Below, piece after piece: positions 52,351 through 60,721 of a DNA stretch of 64,000 bases. The DNA is from an uncultured Treponema sp. Lineage in GTDB: Bacteria; Spirochaetota; Spirochaetia; Treponematales; Treponemataceae. Both the position numbers and the translations under genes were made by a program. Within the stretch, counting starts at the first letter, position 1. Each line of letters opens with the position of its first letter. Below the pieces are notes generated by a model, which saw nothing but the letters and a program-made list of their open reading frames with translations, did no database searches and had not been told where the DNA came from. The stretch lies in NCBI GenBank assembly GCA_900316905.1, contig ONET01000001.1, positions 1 to 64,000 on the forward strand, written 5' to 3'.

Positions 52351-53376
52351 TTAGTTTATTCTTTCCAAGTAACTGATTTGCGCGTTGCTTTCTTCATCGA
52401 TGACGGTGACAGCGCCGCCGTTGATGCCGACTTTGCCGATGATTTTTTTGCCGTCGCTCATGCGTAGCGCGTTGAAGGTAATTCCGTCAGTCTCGGACGC
52501 AGTGAACGTGTAAACCTCGTAGTTGTTGTCCGGCAAGAGGTTTGTCCAAGAATCGTCTTCGGGATTGACCTTGATGAGAATTGTGTTATTGCTGCTATCT
52601 GTTCCTGCTATGTAGTAAAAGTTTTCTGTGGAATTTACGGCGGTTACGGATTTTAATGTGAGACCTGTTAGAGAAATATTTCTTGGATTTGCTGATGGAT
52701 TGTATACTTCGCAAATGCTACAACTACCACCACTATCGATCATGATAATTCGGTTTTTTAACTCAAGTTTGTAACCAGAGATTGAACTAGGAAGAAATCC
52801 ATATACGGTTTCTGATATATTATATTCATTATCGATGGATATTTTTTTTAAGGGAATGCCTTCATTTTGATAATTTCCATAATAATAAATGTAACCGTCA
52901 AGTCCAATCCAATATGCCCCTGCGCGGTCAGTAATATTTTTTATTCCACCGTTGTTTTTTCGGATTCTAGTAAAATATTGCATGTTGTCTGATATTAGAT
53001 TACACGTATAAATTAAATTTCCGTTTGCATCTACATCAAATCCAGTTACATAATCCGTAGAGGCGGAAACAACTTGACTTGAGAGCGAATCAATATTTTC
53101 CAAATTTATTTTTATGAGTTCAGTAATTATCCCGGAAGGATGAGACTTGCTATTACGAATTGATAGATAGTAAATGCTTTTCTTTTTATCTTTAGAAAAA
53201 ATATTTGCATTCTTACCTGACATTCTATCTCTAGGCATTCCAGCATTCTTCATGTCAAAAGCCGCTCCGTCGGATTTTCTTACAAGGTATCCAGAAGATA
53301 TGTTTAGAAGATTATTTCCAAATCCTATAAAAATATAATCGTCATTTATTTTTTCTATCGCACAAGGTTCGTACAA
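52351..53376 (-). pseudogene. Propeller-like C-terminal part of a frameshifted lipoprotein
   Basis: This frame gives about 341 residues with repeated short beta motifs (GYLVRKSDGAAFDM, GFDVDANGNLIYTCN, GAYWIGLDGYIYYYGN, NFYYIAGTDSSNN), as in beta-propeller surface proteins. It lacks an ATG start: the listed start is TTG, and the frame is open back to an A7 run at 53389-53395. Joining it by a -1 shift to the upstream fragment gives a continuous lipoprotein (NGEKKEISILYEPCAIEKIN). It is therefore the second half of one gene, either truly broken, phase variable, or read by programmed frameshifting. Confidence 0.7.
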
Positions 53377-53699
53377 AATTGAAATCTCTTTTTTTCCCCA
53401 TTAAGATATTTAACTTCCTCAACATAGCCAGAATCAGTTATTTTAAAAATCTTTTTATGTTCCGGACCGCTCACGCTGGCGCTTATGCCATCAGCTTTAT
53501 TAGCGCTTGTTCCGCTGCCTCCGCTTATGTAAAGGCTCTTGGCGTTGGACAAATCTAAGTATTTCAAAACAGAATTGTTCAATAATGTGTAATACGCAAG
53601 CGGATTGACATCATTTCCGCCGCCAGAACAAGAAAATAAGCCAAAGGCGAGAGTCGCTATAGCAGCCAACGCCACATAAACTTTTGCCATTTTTTTCAT
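53355..53699 (-). pseudogene. Lipoprotein N-terminal part, frameshifted into the propeller part
   Basis: The frame starts at ATG 53699 with GGAG upstream and has a lipoprotein signal (MAKVYVALAAIATLAFGLFSC, then SGGGND). After about 100 residues it passes the slippery-type heptamer A-AAA-AAG (53388-53394 on the minus strand) in the zero frame and stops 20 codons later or less. The downstream frame carries the rest of the protein. The promoter (TTGACA/TATAAT) is intact and overlaps three XRE-type operator repeats, so the gene seems still regulated. Entries here and at 52351-53376 describe one locus. Confidence 0.7.
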
Positions 53700-53716
53700 A
53701 AAAGATCTCCTTATTG

Positions 53717-53776
53717 TTTCTCTAAAAGAAAACAAAGTTTTCTCTAAATGAAAATTATATTTTCTCTTATTGAATA
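53717..53776. promoter_or_regulatory. Three operator-like repeats between lipoprotein and XRE genes
   Basis: TTTCTCTAAAAGAAA (53717-53731), TTTTCTCTAAATGAAAA (53738-53754) and TTTTCTCTTATTGAATA (53760-53776) recur at 21-22 bp, two helical turns. The third fills the spacer of the lipoprotein promoter. They are likely targets of the divergently encoded XRE protein. Confidence 0.6.
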
Positions 53777-53782
53777 TGTCAA
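53754..53782 (-). promoter_or_regulatory. Promoter of the frameshifted lipoprotein gene
   Basis: On the minus strand TTGACA (53777-53782), 17 bp, TATAAT (53754-53759). Confidence 0.75.
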
Positions 53783-53810
53783 GATTCACCAATAGCGATA
53801 TTATAAATAT

Positions 53811-54140
53811 ATGGAGCCAAGCGAAATAAAGAAAGTTTTCACCTCAAACATAAAAAAATACCGCATGTTGAACGGAATGACGCAAATGGAGCTTTCGATA
53901 GCGGCTGACTTGTCTGTTGGCTTTTTGTGCGATTTGGAGAGCGGTAAAAAATGGGGCACATTGGAAACTATGGCCAAGCTTGCAAAGGCTCTGAGGGTAA
54001 AGCCCTATCAATTGCTTGTTCCCCAAGAAGATGAAAATGCGGCTTCACACATTCACAAAGACTTGGCAGAATTGTCACAAGGCCTAAAAAAATCGATTGA
54101 CGCGCAGATAAAGGATCTACTTCAAAAATACGCTGACTAA
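53811..54140 (+). CDS. XRE-family transcriptional regulator
   Basis: A 109-residue protein with an N-terminal helix-turn-helix of the XRE/Cro type (KKYRMLNGMTQMELSIAADLSVGFLCDLESGKKWGTLETMAKLAKALRVKPYQL) and a C-terminal helix likely for dimerisation. It is divergent from the frameshifted lipoprotein gene, with three operator-like repeats in between, so it probably represses that gene and perhaps itself. Confidence 0.88.
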   Translation: MEPSEIKKVFTSNIKKYRMLNGMTQMELSIAADLSVGFLCDLESGKKWGTLETMAKLAKALRVKPYQLLVPQEDENAASHIHKDLAELSQGLKKSIDAQIKDLLQKYAD

Positions 54141-54170
54141 AATTTTCTCCCAAAATCCCCTAAATTCCCC

Positions 54171-54199
54171 TTGACAGAAAGAAAATTCGGGATTATATT
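54171..54199 (+). promoter_or_regulatory. Promoter of the DUF4867-isomerase operon
   Basis: TTGACA (54171-54176), 17 bp, TATATT (54194-54199). Confidence 0.75.
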
Positions 54200-54209
54200 A
54201 TACATATAC

Positions 54210-54223
54210 CGTGCACGAGCACG
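54210..54223. promoter_or_regulatory. Sugar-regulon operator upstream of the DUF4867-isomerase operon
   Basis: CGTGCACGAGCACG, identical to the site before xylB and at the same distance from the -10 box. Confidence 0.75.
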
Positions 54224-54365
54224 ATAAAGGCGGGGCGCGGTTTAGGAGAACGGTCGCCGATAAAAAAGCCTTCAAGACCGAAAGCATTTGACGGCGACGC
54301 AACGCCAACATTTTTGCTCGCTGAAAAGCTCGCAAAAACAAGGCGCAATATAGGAGGACTTTTAA
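54224..54365 (+). other. Structured 5' leader of the DUF4867-isomerase mRNA
   Basis: The 142-nt leader is long compared with other genes here. It can form GTCGCCG/CGGCGAC and TTTTTGC/GCAAAAA stems before the AGGAGG ribosome-binding site. I recognise no riboswitch class in it. Confidence 0.4.
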
Positions 54366-55013
54366 ATGAAAATCAAATCGGTGTTTGGACACTCATTTGA
54401 GCGTTACGGAAAAGTTTTGACAGGCTACGACGTGAAGGAATTGCTTTCCAAGCTTGATTCCACGACGGATAAGCCCAAGGACAAGGTAATCTACACGCCC
54501 GGCGACGCGGGCCTTGAGTCGCTTCCTGTGGCCAAGCAGTTCAGTACAAACGCTTACGGCGGAATGCCGATCCAAATCGGCTACTGCAACGGCTTTAACA
54601 CAAAGCTCAACTGCCTTGAATGGCACCGCGGAAGCGAAATCAACATTCCTTCTTCCGACATCGTTTTGCTTTTGGCTCCGCTTCAGTCCGTCAAGAACGG
54701 AAAGCTCAGCACAAACTGCGTCGAGGCCTTCTACGTTCCCGCTGGAACCGTCGTTCAAATTTACGAGACGACGCTCCACTACGCGCCTTGCAACGGCGTC
54801 AAGGGAAAGGAAGTGAACCCAGACGGCTTCCGCGTAGTGATCATTCTTCCCAAGGGAACCAACTTGGACAAGCCGCAAATCAGCGACATCGACAAGGAAG
54901 ACAAGCTTTTGTGGGCTGCCAACAAGTGGCTCATCGCGCATCCCGAAACGTCTGAGGCCAAGCAGGGCGCCTTTGTGGGCTTGCAAGGCCCCAACATCAA
55001 CCTAGCTAACTAA
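54366..55013 (+). CDS. DUF4867 family protein
   Basis: The 215-residue protein matches the DUF4867 type: MKIKSVFGHSFERYGKVLTGYD opening, AYGGMPIQIGYCNGFNTKLNCLEWHRGSEINI (cupin-like with His and Glu possible metal ligands), DIVLLLAPLQSV and VEAFYVPAGTVVQIYETTLHYAPC. Genes of this family are typically found next to fucose/arabinose isomerase-like or tagatose-type sugar genes, as here. A sugar mutarotase or isomerase accessory role is possible but unproven. AGGAGG precedes the ATG. Confidence 0.8.
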   Translation: MKIKSVFGHSFERYGKVLTGYDVKELLSKLDSTTDKPKDKVIYTPGDAGLESLPVAKQFSTNAYGGMPIQIGYCNGFNTKLNCLEWHRGSEINIPSSDIVLLLAPLQSVKNGKLSTNCVEAFYVPAGTVVQIYETTLHYAPCNGVKGKEVNPDGFRVVIILPKGTNLDKPQISDIDKEDKLLWAANKWLIAHPETSEAKQGAFVGLQGPNINLAN

Positions 55014-55036
55014 TTCATAAAATATAGGAGAACTTT

Positions 55037-56545
55037 ATGGACAAGTGGACAAACATTCCAAACGTAAAATTGGGAATCATCGCGGTAAGCCGCGACTGCT
55101 TCATCATTTCGCTTTCTGAATCAAGAAGAGCGGCCATCGCCAAAGCCTACGGCTCGGACCTTTACGAGTGCAAGGTTACGGTTGAAAACGAGCTTGACAT
55201 GCTCAAGGCTGTCGAGGACGTAAAGAAGGCCGGCTGCAACGCGCTCTGCGTCTTCCTTGGAAACTTTGGACCTGAAACGCCCGAAACCTTGATCGCCAAG
55301 AACTTTGACGGCCCGGTAATGTACGCCGCCGCCGCAGAAAGCTCATACAAGAACGGCGGATTGATTGACGGACGCGGCGACGCTTACTGCGGCGTCCTCA
55401 ACTGCTCTTACAACCTTGGACTCCGAAAGCTCAAGGCCGTTCTTCCCGAGTACCCCGTTGGAACAGCCGAAGAAGTCGCCGCCATGATGAAGGACTTTGT
55501 TCCCGTAGCCCGCGCGCTTATCGGACTTTCTCACCTTAAGATCATCACATTCGGACCGCGCCCGCAAGACTTCTTTGCCTGCAACGCCCCGATTAAAGGC
55601 CTTTACGACATCGGCGTAGAAATCGAAGAGAACTCAGAGCTTGACTTGTTGGTTTCTTACAAGGCCCACAAGGACGACAAGAGAATCGCCGACGTCGTAA
55701 AAGACATGGCCGCCGAGCTTGGCGCCGACGGAAACAACTATCCCGACTTCTTGCCCCGCATGGCGCAGTTTGAGCTTACCTTGCTTGACTGGGCGGAAAA
55801 GCACAAGGGCGCTCGCGACTACGTTGTCTTTGCCGACAAGTGTTGGCCGGCCTTCCCCGAGGCATTTGGATTTGAGCCTTGCTACGTCAACAGCCGCCTT
55901 GCCAACAAGGGAATCCCTGTTGCCTGCGAAGTCGACATCTTTGGCGCTCTTTCTGAGTACATCGGAACTTGCGTCACAGGCGCTCCCGTCACCTTGCTTG
56001 ACATCAACAACACCGTTCCCCAAGACTTGTACGACGACGAAATCAATGGAAAGACAAAGTATCCCTACAAGCTTACCGACACATTCATGGGCTTCCACTG
56101 CGGAAACACTCCCTTCTGCCGCTTGAACAAGGCTTGCAAGCCTGGAATAAAATACCAGTTGATCCAGCACCGCTTGCTTGAGCCAAAAGGAAGCGATCCG
56201 GACTTTACTCGCGGAACATTGGAAGGCGATATCGCCGCCGGCGAAATCACCTTCTTCAGATTGCAGACCCGCCCGGACACAAAGCTCCAGGCCTATGTTG
56301 CCGAAGGCGAAGTCTTGGACGCCAAGACTCACTCGTTCGGCGGCATCGGCGTGTTCGGCATCCCGGAAATGGGCCGCTTCTACCGCCATGTTTTGGTAGC
56401 CAAGCAGTATCCGCACCACGGAGCCGTCGCCTTTGGCCATATTGGAAAAGCCTTGTGGACAGTATTCCAGTATTTGGGAATCGAAGACATCGCCTACAAC
56501 AAGCCGGCCGGAACCCTCTACGCCACTGAGAATCCGTTCGCGTAA
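55037..56545 (+). CDS. L-fucose/L-arabinose isomerase-family protein
   Basis: The 502-residue protein is related to FucI and AraA isomerases. It has the N-terminal Rossmann-like part (NALCVFLGNFGPETPETLIAKNF), the middle domain, and possible metal ligands in ACEVDIFGALSEYIG and GFHCGNTPF plus a late His-rich part (YPHHGAVAFGHIGKALW). Such enzymes convert aldoses to ketoses with Mn2+. It follows DUF4867 by 23 bp with AGGAG. Sharing an operator with xylB suggests the ketose is passed to the XylB kinase or the same regulator senses a related sugar. The exact sugar cannot be named. Confidence 0.85.
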   Translation: MDKWTNIPNVKLGIIAVSRDCFIISLSESRRAAIAKAYGSDLYECKVTVENELDMLKAVEDVKKAGCNALCVFLGNFGPETPETLIAKNFDGPVMYAAAAESSYKNGGLIDGRGDAYCGVLNCSYNLGLRKLKAVLPEYPVGTAEEVAAMMKDFVPVARALIGLSHLKIITFGPRPQDFFACNAPIKGLYDIGVEIEENSELDLLVSYKAHKDDKRIADVVKDMAAELGADGNNYPDFLPRMAQFELTLLDWAEKHKGARDYVVFADKCWPAFPEAFGFEPCYVNSRLANKGIPVACEVDIFGALSEYIGTCVTGAPVTLLDINNTVPQDLYDDEINGKTKYPYKLTDTFMGFHCGNTPFCRLNKACKPGIKYQLIQHRLLEPKGSDPDFTRGTLEGDIAAGEITFFRLQTRPDTKLQAYVAEGEVLDAKTHSFGGIGVFGIPEMGRFYRHVLVAKQYPHHGAVAFGHIGKALWTVFQYLGIEDIAYNKPAGTLYATENPFA

Positions 56546-56582
56546 GGCATTAAAACCGATTGCGCGAGTTTGCCAAAATGTC

Positions 56583-56640
56583 ATGTTCGGGCTTGACCCG
56601 GACATCCTTTGACTGATAGATTGCCGGGTCAAGCCCGGCA
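56583..56640. repeat. Pair of short intergenic repeats in opposite orientation
   Basis: ATGTTCGGG-CTTGA-CCCGGACAT (56583-56605) and TGCCGGG-TCAAG-CCCGGCA (56622-56640). Same family as 49294-49316. Each forms a stable hairpin. Confidence 0.65.
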
Positions 56641-56656
56641 ATGACCGACCGACTTG

Positions 56657-56698
56657 CGGCGAGACCGCCAACCTCCGGCTGACTCGCCGTTTTTTTTT
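56657..56698 (+). terminator. Terminator of the DUF4867-isomerase operon
   Basis: CGGCGAG/CTCGCCG stem (56657-56663 and 56683-56689) followed by nine T. Confidence 0.8.
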
Positions 56699-56758
56699 GC
56701 GTCTGCAAACTTGACAAATGGCCGCGATATGCTCTATTCTTTTTTTGGAGGCAATATT

Positions 56759-57277
56759 ATGAAAGCTATACGAATTATTTTTGCGGCGGCGCTTCTTTGC
56801 GCGGCGGCATTTTTGACAGGTTGCAGCAATGGAGATGCCGATCCTTTTGCCGGAACTTACGACAAATGGTATAAGTATAATGGTTCAACATCTACAATCC
56901 TTCTTGGTTCCAGCGAGGACGACAGCTCGGCCAGCAAGACTTTAAAGAGCGTTGAATTGTACTGCAAGTTCAATCCAACTTCAGGCCTTATTGTGGCTAT
57001 CCAAGCGTCTAAAGACCAGAATGTTGACATTTGGGGCGGCCTTACCTCGACGACTGTACAAGTTACTGCTGGCGGAAAAAAGGAATACAGCGCGGCGCAA
57101 TTTGGCAGGGGAAAATGGATAGCGGTTCTTTCAACTGTTCCGATGTCCGCGTCGTCAGAGCCAAAAGTCATTTCTTCGCCCGACCAATGCATTATGTTGG
57201 ACAACTTGGATAATTTTAAGATTCAGTGGAAGAAAGTTTTAGCCAACTTTTTGTTGCAAAAGTTGCTTGGCGAATGA
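56759..57277 (+). CDS. Small lipoprotein of unknown function
   Basis: The 172-residue protein has a lipoprotein signal (IRIIFAAALLCAAAFLTGC) and a single compact domain of beta-strands (GTYDKWYKYNGSTSTILLG, VELYCKFNPTSGLIVAIQ). I start at ATG 56759 with GGAGG upstream, after a TTGACA -35 at 56711-56716. The family is not recognised. It is followed after four bases by the aminopeptidase gene. Confidence 0.75.
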   Translation: MKAIRIIFAAALLCAAAFLTGCSNGDADPFAGTYDKWYKYNGSTSTILLGSSEDDSSASKTLKSVELYCKFNPTSGLIVAIQASKDQNVDIWGGLTSTTVQVTAGGKKEYSAAQFGRGKWIAVLSTVPMSASSEPKVISSPDQCIMLDNLDNFKIQWKKVLANFLLQKLLGE

Positions 57278-57281
57278 GCCG

Positions 57282-58400
57282 ATGGCAAACATTTTTTACC
57301 AAAAACAGACCGCCGCGCAAGTGACGGTCAACCAAGTTCTTAAAATAAAAAAGGGCGAAAAAGTCCTTATCATCGCAAATCCAAAGACGGCGCAAATAGC
57401 GCAAGACCTTTACACGGCCTCTTCCGACGCTGAGGCGGACACTGTGTTGATGTACCAGCGCGAAAAAACTTCGCTGGACAACGCCGAGCCCAGCGTAATC
57501 GCCGCGATAAAAACCGCTCCCGACGTAATCATGTCAATCTCAAGCGTAAAGCTGGGCCACGACGCTGAGGCGGAAGCCAATCCTTATGTCGGAGAGAACG
57601 GCGTAAAATACGATAGCGCCTTTGACTACCTGCTGGAAGGAAAGAAATGCATCCGCACGATTTGGACGCCGGGCCTTACGCCAGAAATGTTTGAGCGGAC
57701 GGCTTGCATCGACTACGACGAGTTGGGCGAGCGCTGCAAAAAGCTTATGGCAAAGTTTAAGGGCGCGGTCTCCGTCCGCGTCACCGCTCCCGGCGGAACG
57801 GACATAACGATTCCAGTCGAAGGACGCGAGCCTTTAAGCGACGACGGCGATTTTTCCAAGCCCGGCGCTGGCGGAAACATTCCCGCCGGAGAAGTCTTCA
57901 TAAGCCCGGTGGTAGGAAACGGCGTTGACAAAGGTTGCGAGGGAACAATCGTTTATGACGGCTCGATGACTTTTGCGGACGGCGACTCAATCATAAACAC
58001 GCCGATTGTTGTAAAAGTTGAGCACGGTTTTGTAACCGACATCTCCGGCGGCGACGAAGCCAAACGCTTGCAAAAAACGATAAGCGACGCGGAGGCCCGT
58101 TCGATTCAAATGGAAAAGAAGGGCGCTCTTCCCCAAGGCCAAGGCGAAATTTACAAGCGCAACGCCCGCAACATCGGCGAGCTTGGAATCGGCCTTAACC
58201 CCGCCGCGACGATTGGCGGCAACATGCTTGAAGACGAAAAAGCCTTCCAAACCTGCCACTTTGCGATCGGCTGCAATTACGACGACGACGCGCCAAGCCT
58301 GATTCACCTTGACGGCGTTGTCCGCCAGCCGACGATTGTGATTAAGTATAAGGACGGAACGGAATTTGTCGCGCTGGAAAACGGCGCGCTGAGGGTGTAG
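57282..58400 (+). CDS. M29-like (leucyl) aminopeptidase
   Basis: The 372-residue protein resembles M29/aminopeptidase T-type metallopeptidases in PGGNIPAGEVFISPVVGNGVDKGCEGTIVYDGSM, GLNPAATIGGNMLEDEKAFQTCHFAIG and the late HLDGVVRQPT. These cut N-terminal residues of peptides using two metal ions. ATG 57282 is preferred over TTG 57267, which lies in the lipoprotein gene. It probably shares the lipoprotein transcript. The stop codon runs straight into a tract of G residues. Confidence 0.8.
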   Translation: MANIFYQKQTAAQVTVNQVLKIKKGEKVLIIANPKTAQIAQDLYTASSDAEADTVLMYQREKTSLDNAEPSVIAAIKTAPDVIMSISSVKLGHDAEAEANPYVGENGVKYDSAFDYLLEGKKCIRTIWTPGLTPEMFERTACIDYDELGERCKKLMAKFKGAVSVRVTAPGGTDITIPVEGREPLSDDGDFSKPGAGGNIPAGEVFISPVVGNGVDKGCEGTIVYDGSMTFADGDSIINTPIVVKVEHGFVTDISGGDEAKRLQKTISDAEARSIQMEKKGALPQGQGEIYKRNARNIGELGIGLNPAATIGGNMLEDEKAFQTCHFAIGCNYDDDAPSLIHLDGVVRQPTIVIKYKDGTEFVALENGALRV

Positions 58401-58410
58401 GGGGGGGGGG
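58400..58410 (+). repeat. Poly-G tract at the core/accessory boundary
   Basis: Eleven consecutive G, starting with the last base of the aminopeptidase stop codon, then CCGGCC. Base composition shifts sharply to AT-rich just after. Such tracts slip easily in replication. Confidence 0.7.
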
Positions 58411-58490
58411 CCGGCCTTCCGTCTTGGGGGATAGAACTTTTAAAATCTCCCGAAGTAATGTTATTTTTTGACCATAACAAACTTTTTTGC

Positions 58491-58519
58491 TTGACAAAAA
58501 GGCTTTCCCATTGTATTAT
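58491..58519 (+). promoter_or_regulatory. Promoter of the type I R-M operon
   Basis: TTGACA (58491-58496), 17 bp, TATTAT (58514-58519), 11 bases before ATG 58531. Confidence 0.75.
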
Positions 58520-58530
58520 TTTTGTAATCA

Positions 58531-59184
58531 ATGAAGAATAACAAAAAATATGAGTTTTTTGTGGAATTGTCAGCCGTCGCAGATATTCGCTCCGGCCTTG
58601 TACTTTCGCGAAAACTTGCACGAAAAAAGACAGAATTTCATTATCCCCTGTTAAATCTTAAATCATTCAATGATGATGCAACTTTGAATATGCAGACACT
58701 TGATGTTTTTGATTCAACAGAGGCATTGAATGACGACTATATAACTCGCATTGGGGACATTATTGTGCGAACAAGCAGTCCCTATACGGCAATTTTAATT
58801 GATGGAAAAACTTCAGGAATGGTTGTGTCATCAAATTTTGTAATTATTCGGTGTGATAATAAAAGGCTTCTACCTGAGTATCTTTATTGGTATTTGAATA
58901 CTTCTGAAATTAAAAAAGATATTTTTGTGAATAGCGCAGGGAATATGCTTGCAGCCATTAAGCCACAATATTTTTGTGATATGAATTTAATGCTGCCAGA
59001 CCTAGAAGAGCAGCGAAAAATTGCAAGAATAAATTTAACTGCAAGAAAGGAATTAGAATTGCTAAGCCAATTACGGGAAGAAAAAGAAAAATATTACCAA
59101 GCTTGTCTTGAAAAACTTTATAAAAAGGAATTAGAAACAATAAGCAAAAAGGAGCGTGAAAATGACAACAAAAAACGACATTGA
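58531..59184 (+). CDS. Half-size type I R-M specificity (HsdS-like) protein
   Basis: The 217-residue protein looks like one target-recognition domain plus one coiled-coil conserved region of HsdS (VADIRSGLVLSRKLARKK, DYITRIGDIIVRTSSPYTAILIDG, MLPDLEEQRKIARINLTARKELELLSQLREEKEKYY). Full HsdS has two such halves. Half-size subunits can dimerise and give a symmetric recognition site. It overlaps the hsdM start. A second, apparently full-size HsdS begins at 63132. Confidence 0.8.
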   Translation: MKNNKKYEFFVELSAVADIRSGLVLSRKLARKKTEFHYPLLNLKSFNDDATLNMQTLDVFDSTEALNDDYITRIGDIIVRTSSPYTAILIDGKTSGMVVSSNFVIIRCDNKRLLPEYLYWYLNTSEIKKDIFVNSAGNMLAAIKPQYFCDMNLMLPDLEEQRKIARINLTARKELELLSQLREEKEKYYQACLEKLYKKELETISKKERENDNKKRH

Positions 59185-60697
59185 AAAAACATTATGGAAA
59201 TCATGTGATACATTTCGTGGAAAAATAGACAGCTCTCGCTATAAGGATTATATTCTTTCGATGCTATTCGTAAAATATCTAAGTGACGTTACAGCAGAAA
59301 AACGCGGACAATATTCAGTTCAATACAATGGTGACAAGGAACGCATTGCGCGCGCTATGAGTCGTGAGCGATTTGCAGTAGAAGAAGATTCTTCATTTGA
59401 TTATTTGTATCAGAATCGTAATGCGGCTGATATAGGACAAAAAATAAATGTTGCTCTTGCCCATATTGAAGAAAAAAATGCCACAAAATTAAGAAATGTA
59501 TTCCGCGCGATTGACTTTAATTCGCAGGTTGATTTTGGAAATCAAAAAGACAAGAATGCTATTCTTAAAAACCTTCTTGAAGATTTTGCCGAATTAGATT
59601 TGCGTCCAAGTCAGCTTTCTTCCGCAGATATAATCGGTGATGCGTATGAATATATGATTGCAAACTTTGCTTCTGATGCCGGAAAAAAAGGCGGTGAGTT
59701 TTTTACACCAAGTCAGGTTTCTCGCTTGCTTGCGCTTCTTGTACAGCCAAAGGAAAATGACCGTATTTATGATCCAACTTGTGGTTCTGGTGGCCTTTTG
59801 CTTAAAGCATATAAAGAAGTTCCTAATGGAAAATGCGCTATTTATGGACAAGAAGCAAATGCTCAGACTTGGGCTCTTTGTACTATGAATATGTTCCTGC
59901 ATGGTGTTGATGATGCAAAAATTTATCAAGGCGATACACTTTCAAATCCTCAGACACTTGAAAATGATAAATTAATGAAATTTCAGGTAGGTGTTGCAAA
60001 TCCTCCTTTTAGCCTGGATAAGTGGGATTCTGGATTTCTTCCTCATTTAGAAAACGATGACGATAAGAAAAAAGAAAAGATGACCGCCTCGCTTGATCCT
60101 TATGGACGTTTTGATTGGGGAGTTCCGCCAAGTTCTAAGGGTGATTATGCATTTGTTCTTCACATGCTTTATAGTCTTGATGACAACAACGGAAGAATGG
60201 GAATCGTGCTTCCACATGGAGTTTTGTTCCGTGGTGCAAGTGAAGGTAAAATCCGAAAAGAAATAATTGAGCGGTTTAATTTGCTGGATGCAGTTATCGG
60301 ACTTCCTGCAAATCTGTTTTATGGAACCGGAATACCAGCCTGTATTCTGATTTTTAAAAAGAACCGAAATCGTGAAGATATTCTTTTTATTGATGCGTCT
60401 GGTGAAGGCCATTTTGAAAAAGGCAAGAATCAGAACAACCTGCGCGATGAGGATATTGCAAAAATCGTAGAGACTTATAACAAACGTGAATCAATAGACA
60501 AATACAGCGCGGTAGTGACTCGCGATGCCATTCGCGAAAATGACTACAACCTCAACATCCCGCGTTATGTTGATACCTTTGAGGAAGAAGAACTGGTTGA
60601 TATTGAACAGGTTCAGAAGAATATTGCCAGCATTGAAAGTGAGTTGGCTGATGTACAGAAAGAAATGGCAGGGTATTTGAAGGAACTGGGTTTGTAG
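59162..60697 (+). CDS. hsdM: Type I restriction-modification methylase subunit HsdM
   Basis: The 511-residue N6-adenine methylase has SAM motif I IYDPTCGSGGLLLKA, catalytic motif IV VANPPFSLDKWD, the N-terminal HsdM helical part (IEKTLWKSCDTFRGKIDSSRYKDYILSMLFVKYLSD) and KGGEFFTPSQVSRLLALL. It methylates adenine at the site chosen by HsdS. ATG 59162 is chosen since GGAG is eight bases upstream; GTG 59156 is too close. The gene overlaps the half HsdS by 23 bp. Confidence 0.95.
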   Translation: MTTKNDIEKTLWKSCDTFRGKIDSSRYKDYILSMLFVKYLSDVTAEKRGQYSVQYNGDKERIARAMSRERFAVEEDSSFDYLYQNRNAADIGQKINVALAHIEEKNATKLRNVFRAIDFNSQVDFGNQKDKNAILKNLLEDFAELDLRPSQLSSADIIGDAYEYMIANFASDAGKKGGEFFTPSQVSRLLALLVQPKENDRIYDPTCGSGGLLLKAYKEVPNGKCAIYGQEANAQTWALCTMNMFLHGVDDAKIYQGDTLSNPQTLENDKLMKFQVGVANPPFSLDKWDSGFLPHLENDDDKKKEKMTASLDPYGRFDWGVPPSSKGDYAFVLHMLYSLDDNNGRMGIVLPHGVLFRGASEGKIRKEIIERFNLLDAVIGLPANLFYGTGIPACILIFKKNRNREDILFIDASGEGHFEKGKNQNNLRDEDIAKIVETYNKRESIDKYSAVVTRDAIRENDYNLNIPRYVDTFEEEELVDIEQVQKNIASIESELADVQKEMAGYLKELGL

Positions 60698-60721
60698 TAG
60701 GACATAAAGGAGGATGTGCAT

